DNA from: an uncultured Eubacteriales bacterium
Lineage (GTDB): Bacteria; Bacillota; Clostridia; Peptostreptococcales; Anaerovoracaceae
Direction: 5' to 3'
Assembly (NCBI GenBank): GCA_900545135.1
Contig: UQXL01000009.1
Coordinates: 1 to 64,000, forward strand
Length of the DNA stretch: 64,000 bases
Within the stretch, counting starts at the first letter, position 1, and each line of letters opens with the position of its first letter. Position numbers and translations under genes: made by a program. The notes under the pieces were generated by a model that ran no database searches, had not been told where the DNA came from, and was given only the letters and a program-made list of their open reading frames with translations. Of the stretch, positions 60,210 through 64,000 are shown piece by piece.

Positions 60210-60258
60210 AATTCTGTAAAACAGTTTACAGAATTGAAAACAAAGGACATGATAAAAT
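60210..60258 (+). promoter_or_regulatory. Long palindrome and extended -10 promoter of the dipeptidase operon
   Basis: AATTCTGTAAA-ACAG-TTTACAGAATT (60210-60235) is a perfect 11+11 inverted repeat, a clear operator candidate of unknown regulator. TG-A-TAAAAT at 60250-60258 is an extended -10 just downstream. A good -35 is not evident, suggesting activator or repressor control. Confidence 0.65.
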
Positions 60259-60303
60259 TTTATCAAAAATATCACAGTATTTAAAAGGTTGTGAGGTGCG
60301 TTT

Positions 60304-61329
60304 ATGAACAATTTTGAAAAGGCAGTATCACTGCATAGAAAATGGCCGTCTGTAGATGCTCACCTGGACTTGGCGCCTGAAGTTTTCTACCGCAGAAAAG
60401 ACGGAATGTGCGCAGTGATAGAAAAAATCTACTTAGATAACTGGAAAAAGAGCGGCTTCAAGCTGATAGTGTCTTCTCTGTTTGCCGATTTAGACTATCC
60501 GTCCGCATTGCTGAGACAGACTCTCGAACAGATAGCAGCGATAAAAAAAGATATAGAGGAGTCAAAAGATAAGCTGGTTTTGGTGACCGGTAAAAAACAA
60601 CTGGAGGAGGTTCTTTCTTCAGAAAAAATAGGGATCATGCTTTCTTTTGAAGGCATGGAGGCCATAGAAAATAATCCGGAACTTTTAGACATATTTTATG
60701 AACTTGGAGTACGGGGTGCGGGGCTTGTATGGAGCCGCAGAAATTTCATTGCCGACGGATGTATATCGGAAAAATATCCGCAGGGTACGCACGGAGGGCT
60801 GACGGAAATCGGAGTCGCCGCCGTCGAGAAGATGGATAGGCTGAAGATGTTTTTCGATGTGAGCCATTTGAACGATGTCGGATTCTGGGATTTGATGAAA
60901 TTCAGCCGCGGACCCGTGATTGCTTCTCACACCGACTGCCGGGGAGTATATCCGACCAATAGAAATCTTTCAGATGAACAGATAAAAGCCATTACAGAGC
61001 GCGGTGGTGTCATAGGCATCAACGCGATAAAACATATCTTGGGTGTGGAAGACGAGGCTGAGAGGATAAACAAGCTTTGCGATCATATAGACCATATAGT
61101 CTCGCTGGTCGGCACAGATCATGTGGGATTCGGCTTTGACCTATGCAATAACTGCATGGATGTGCTAAGAAAAGCGGATACTCCGAAATCTGATTATGAT
61201 GCGCTTTATGATCACAGCGAAGCCGTACTCATAACTGAAGAACTTATCGCGCGAGGATATGGTGAAGAGGATTTGCGAAAAATAATAGGTGGAAATTTCC
61301 TGAGGATATATGAGACTGTGCTCAAATAA
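60304..61329 (+). CDS. Membrane dipeptidase family (M19) zinc peptidase
   Basis: This 341-residue enzyme of the renal-dipeptidase family begins its barrel with VDAHLDL (His20 and Asp22 as first metal ligands). It continues with MLSFEGMEAI (bridging Glu), FDVSHLND, ASHTDCRGVYPTNRNL and a GFGFDL Asp. It hydrolyses dipeptides, including some with D-residues. It lies 81 nt before the peptide-importer genes, so imported dipeptides are its likely substrate. GTTGTGAGGTG is the ribosome site. Confidence 0.92.
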   Translation: MNNFEKAVSLHRKWPSVDAHLDLAPEVFYRRKDGMCAVIEKIYLDNWKKSGFKLIVSSLFADLDYPSALLRQTLEQIAAIKKDIEESKDKLVLVTGKKQLEEVLSSEKIGIMLSFEGMEAIENNPELLDIFYELGVRGAGLVWSRRNFIADGCISEKYPQGTHGGLTEIGVAAVEKMDRLKMFFDVSHLNDVGFWDLMKFSRGPVIASHTDCRGVYPTNRNLSDEQIKAITERGGVIGINAIKHILGVEDEAERINKLCDHIDHIVSLVGTDHVGFGFDLCNNCMDVLRKADTPKSDYDALYDHSEAVLITEELIARGYGEEDLRKIIGGNFLRIYETVLK

Positions 61330-61410
61330 AAGCGTTTGAGAGAGCGATAGGAAACGTTTAAAAGCGTTTGAGAGAGCCTTTGAGACACGACTTTAAAAGG
61401 AGAGCAAAAT

Positions 61411-62328
61411 ATGGGAAGATATTTTATCAAGAGAGTAGCCCTTGCGCTGCTGACCCTGTTTTTTATAATGACACTTACCTTTGTCCTTATGCATGCTATT
61501 CCGGGTGACCCATTCGATGCTCAGAATATTCAGAGGGCTGAGATAAGAGAAGCGATGTACGCAAAATACGGATTGGATAAACCCGTATTTGAGCAATATG
61601 TCAAATACATGACCGATTTTGTACGCGGAGATTTCGGGATATCTTATCAAAAAACTGATACGTCGGTCAATGAAATAATCGCGACCGGCGCGCCGTATTC
61701 GATGACCATAGGAATATGTGCCTCCGTGCTGATAGTGGTGATCGGAGTAACAGCAGGCGTGGTAGCTGCACTGAGACATAACCGCATAGCCGACAGGACG
61801 CTGATGATACTGGCCACGATAGGAGCGACCATACCCAGTTTTGTTATCGCGTCAGGCTTCCTTTACATATTCAGCAGCAAGCTGGGATGGGTGCCGTCGT
61901 TTGGAGTAGGCACGTGGAAACACTATATAGGACCTGTCATTTCAGTTTCCGTATTCAGTATAGCTTTCATATCCAGACTGGCCAGGACATCGGTACTTGA
62001 AGAAATGGGCAAGGATTATATCAGGACGGCGAGGGCAAAGGGCACTCCGGAAGCACTTGTAATTACACGCCACGCTCTGAGAAACGCAATGATACCGGTA
62101 GTGACCTATGTCGGGCAGATGGTGGCAGGTATAGTTACCGGCTCTTTCGTCGTAGAAAAAGTATTCGGTATGCCGGGCATAGGCTATCTGTTTACGGAGA
62201 GCATACTCAATAGAGACTATACCGCAATTATGGGAATAACAGTATTTTTCAGCGTACTGCTGATAATATCGATTCTCATAGTTGATATGCTGTATGTATT
62301 GATAGACCCGCGGATTAAATATGATTGA
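61411..62328 (+). CDS. Peptide ABC transporter permease (DppB/OppB family)
   Basis: This 305-residue permease has six transmembrane helices. The N-terminus MGRYFIKRVALALLTLFFI and the EAA loop EEMGKDYIRTARAKG are family hallmarks. AAAAGGAGAG precedes the start. It is the first gene of an importer without an adjacent binding-protein gene in the window. Its stop region contains the Shine-Dalgarno site of the next permease. Confidence 0.93.
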   Translation: MGRYFIKRVALALLTLFFIMTLTFVLMHAIPGDPFDAQNIQRAEIREAMYAKYGLDKPVFEQYVKYMTDFVRGDFGISYQKTDTSVNEIIATGAPYSMTIGICASVLIVVIGVTAGVVAALRHNRIADRTLMILATIGATIPSFVIASGFLYIFSSKLGWVPSFGVGTWKHYIGPVISVSVFSIAFISRLARTSVLEEMGKDYIRTARAKGTPEALVITRHALRNAMIPVVTYVGQMVAGIVTGSFVVEKVFGMPGIGYLFTESILNRDYTAIMGITVFFSVLLIISILIVDMLYVLIDPRIKYD

Positions 62329-62342
62329 CATGGAGAACGGAT

Positions 62343-63683
62343 ATGGACAGACTGCATAGAAAAAAAGATGCCGGCGCTCAAGTCGCACCGCAGAAAACGG
62401 ACGCTTCCCAGGTCGCTGCAGCAGCTGATGGAATACAGATAACGCCTGATATGTGGCAGACAGCGCCTGAAGAATCAAAAGACAGTGAAAGAGTGTCGAG
62501 AAAGAGCTTGACCTTTGCGCAGGACGTATGGCAGAGACTGAGAAAAAATAAGGTGGCTCTTGTCAGCTTTATAATCATCATCATATTGATACTCAGCGCA
62601 ATCATAGTACCCTATTTCTGGAAGTTTTCGTATTCCGACCAGAATCTGGACTTTGCCAACATACCGCCCACTATGAAATGCTACGACATAGGCGGCGACA
62701 CGCTGCTTTACATAACTAAAGATTACCGAGCGATACTCGTATCAGAAGACGGAGACCTTTTGTCGGCTTGCGAACAGAAAAAGAGTACAGACGACAGGAT
62801 AAATGTCTACGATGTAAACGGAAAAGATCTTGTAATCGACTACAGCCTGTATTTCGAGGCCAACGATAATTATTCAAAACTCGAAAGACGGGCGCAGAAA
62901 GACTCTTCGGTGAATCTGGCTGAAGCGCGCCATGAGCTGAACAATACGCCCGAGTATATTCTTAAATACGATGGGCAGGAACTGACAGAACAGACCACCG
63001 TCAGGAACAAAACATATATCTTCGGTTCTGACAACCTGGGTAGAGACGTGTTCATAAGAATCATATATGGAGCGAGAATTTCTCTGACCATAGGTTTTGT
63101 AGCAGCCATAGTGAACTTTCTCATAGGCGTTTTCTACGGCGGAATCTCCGGATATTTCGGCGGTATGGTAGACAGCATAATGATGCGTGTGGTTGAGATA
63201 ATAAGCGCAATACCGATGATGCTGTATGTGATACTTCTGATGGTGATAATGGAACCGGGCCTCAAGACGATAATAGTAGCGCTGAGCATTACCTATTGGG
63301 TGGCTATGGCTCGTATAGTCAGAGCACAGGTACTGACCATGCGTGAGCAGGAATTCGTACTGGCAGCCAAGACTCTCGGCGCGGGTACTAGGAGGATACT
63401 CACAAAACACCTCATACCTAACATAATGGGTCCGGTAATGGTGGCCTTGACCATGCAGATACCAAATGCAATATTTACCGAAGCTTTCCTGAGTTTCGTA
63501 GGATTGGGAGTGTCAGCGCCTATACCCTCATGGGGAAAACTGTGCAACGATGCCCTTGCCGGAATGTTTACATACCCGTATCAACTTCTGTTCCCGGCTC
63601 TCATCATTTCCATTACCATTCTCGCGTTCAACCTGTTTGGCGATGGCTTGAGGGATGCTCTTGACCCTACACAGAGAAAATAG
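62343..63683 (+). CDS. Peptide ABC transporter permease (DppC/OppC family) with large inserted domain
   Basis: This 446-residue protein is much longer than usual (about 300). An N-terminal cytoplasmic extension of about 68 residues precedes TM1 (about 70-93). Instead of the normal short link to FGSDNLGRDVFIRIIYGARIS, there is an extra extracytoplasmic segment of about 110 residues (about 112-224). The C-terminal permease core with TLGAGTRRILTKHLIPN is normal. ATG 62343 behind GGAG is preferred to TTG 62325. Confidence 0.9.
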   Translation: MDRLHRKKDAGAQVAPQKTDASQVAAAADGIQITPDMWQTAPEESKDSERVSRKSLTFAQDVWQRLRKNKVALVSFIIIIILILSAIIVPYFWKFSYSDQNLDFANIPPTMKCYDIGGDTLLYITKDYRAILVSEDGDLLSACEQKKSTDDRINVYDVNGKDLVIDYSLYFEANDNYSKLERRAQKDSSVNLAEARHELNNTPEYILKYDGQELTEQTTVRNKTYIFGSDNLGRDVFIRIIYGARISLTIGFVAAIVNFLIGVFYGGISGYFGGMVDSIMMRVVEIISAIPMMLYVILLMVIMEPGLKTIIVALSITYWVAMARIVRAQVLTMREQEFVLAAKTLGAGTRRILTKHLIPNIMGPVMVALTMQIPNAIFTEAFLSFVGLGVSAPIPSWGKLCNDALAGMFTYPYQLLFPALIISITILAFNLFGDGLRDALDPTQRK

Positions 63684-63694
63684 GAGGCAGAAAA

Positions 63695-64000
63695 ATGACG
63701 GAAATTTTAAAAGTAAAAGATCTGAGGATTTCCTTCTTCACTCATGTAGGAGAAGTCAAAGCCATACGCGGAATAAATTTTTCTGTTGAGAAAGGCCAGA
63801 TAGTAGGAATAGTAGGCGAATCGGGCAGCGGCAAAAGCGTTACTTCACTTTCGGTGATGGGTTTGCTGCAGCAGCCTGGACGCGTTACGGGCGGCGAGAT
63901 CCTGTTCAAAGGAGAAAATCTGCTCAAAAAATCAAAAAGAGACATGGTAAATCTGAGAGGAAACGAAATATCCATGATATTTCAGGATCCTATGACCAGC
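63695..64000 (+). CDS. Peptide ABC transporter ATP-binding protein (DppD/OppD family), 3' cut by window
   Basis: The first 102 residues are present: Walker A GESGSGKS and the Q-loop MIFQDPMTS. The opening LKVKDLRISFFTHVGEVKAIRG is typical of DppD/OppD. AGGAGGCAG precedes the ATG, 11 bases after the permease stop. The signature and Walker B motifs lie beyond the window. Confidence 0.93.
   Translation, partial: MTEILKVKDLRISFFTHVGEVKAIRGINFSVEKGQIVGIVGESGSGKSVTSLSVMGLLQQPGRVTGGEILFKGENLLKKSKRDMVNLRGNEISMIFQDPMTS

Noticed and set aside
1..64000. CRISPR arrays, insertion sequences, prophage structural genes, rRNA
   Set aside because: No regularly spaced direct repeats, transposase motifs, phage structural proteins or rRNA sequence were seen.

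Overview
The window looks like chromosome from an anaerobic, amino-acid-fermenting Clostridia-type member of the Bacillota. The signs are a complete six-gene Rnf complex (order CDGEAB), a glycyl-radical enzyme with its activase, the sporulation-type sigma factor SigH, a CarD/YacL/IspDF/ProS/CysE/CysS/MrnC/RlmB/SigH housekeeping cluster, and oxygen-independent amino-acid catabolism. A family-level guess of the Clostridial family XIII / Anaerovoracaceae type is inference only. Most genes have strong Shine-Dalgarno sites, and many overlap by 4 to 17 nt.

Layout. 1-568: tail of an Orn/Lys/Arg decarboxylase. 885-5916: rnfCDGEAB. 6099-12659: a metal-cofactor operon. It opens with a sigma-A promoter and a structured, terminator-bearing leader, followed by larE, larB, larC (nickel-pincer nucleotide synthesis), a FecB/FecCD/FecE-type metal or chelate importer, and an FmdE-like protein. 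12802-14493: a sortase-type VWA surface protein. 14866-16230: radA behind a perfect LexA-type box. 16275-19520: a two-component system, a 33-residue Cys-rich miniprotein and an unknown membrane protein. 19866-22189: a creatininase-family hydrolase and an NhaC-type antiporter. 22445-34315: carD, yacL, ispDF, proS, a split chrA pair, cyclophilin, cysE, cysS, mrnC, thyA, folA, rlmB, sigH, then tRNA-Thr(GGU).

34700-37500 is an AT-rich accessory stretch directly after the tRNA. It holds a divergent XRE/small-protein module with twin operators, two lipoproteins, a small sortase-type surface protein driven by a promoter with a poly-G spacer, and a type I toxin-like mini-gene. A second copy of the poly-G promoter precedes a small membrane protein at 39131.

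39450-50891 is a hydroxyproline catabolic regulon. It comprises a sigma-54 activator, a proline racemase/hydroxyproline epimerase-family enzyme, OrtA/OrtB (2-amino-4-ketopentanoate thiolase), a 52-residue membrane peptide, a Na+/solute symporter, an SDR dehydrogenase, a glycyl-radical activase and a glycyl-radical enzyme. Four -24/-12 promoters sit in front of its four transcription units. The gene content matches the published route in which cis-4-hydroxy-L-proline is epimerised to trans-4-hydroxy-D-proline, opened by the glycyl-radical C-N lyase HplG to 2-amino-4-ketopentanoate, and cleaved by OrtAB to acetyl-CoA and alanine.

51148-64000: a lipoprotein, a stand-alone tuf, a C-rich spacer, an LCP cell-wall ligase, a hotdog thioesterase, feoA/feoB with a Cys-rich partner, a PepC-type aminopeptidase, and a membrane dipeptidase followed by a Dpp/Opp peptide importer that runs off the window end. 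Energy (Rnf), nickel-cofactor supply, iron uptake, peptide scavenging and hydroxyproline use fit a host-associated proteolytic anaerobe.

The most unusual items are the lar leader RNA, the paired poly-G-spacer promoters (possible phase variation), the four-promoter sigma-54 regulon, and the mini-gene with a convergent antisense signal at 37.0-37.4 kb.
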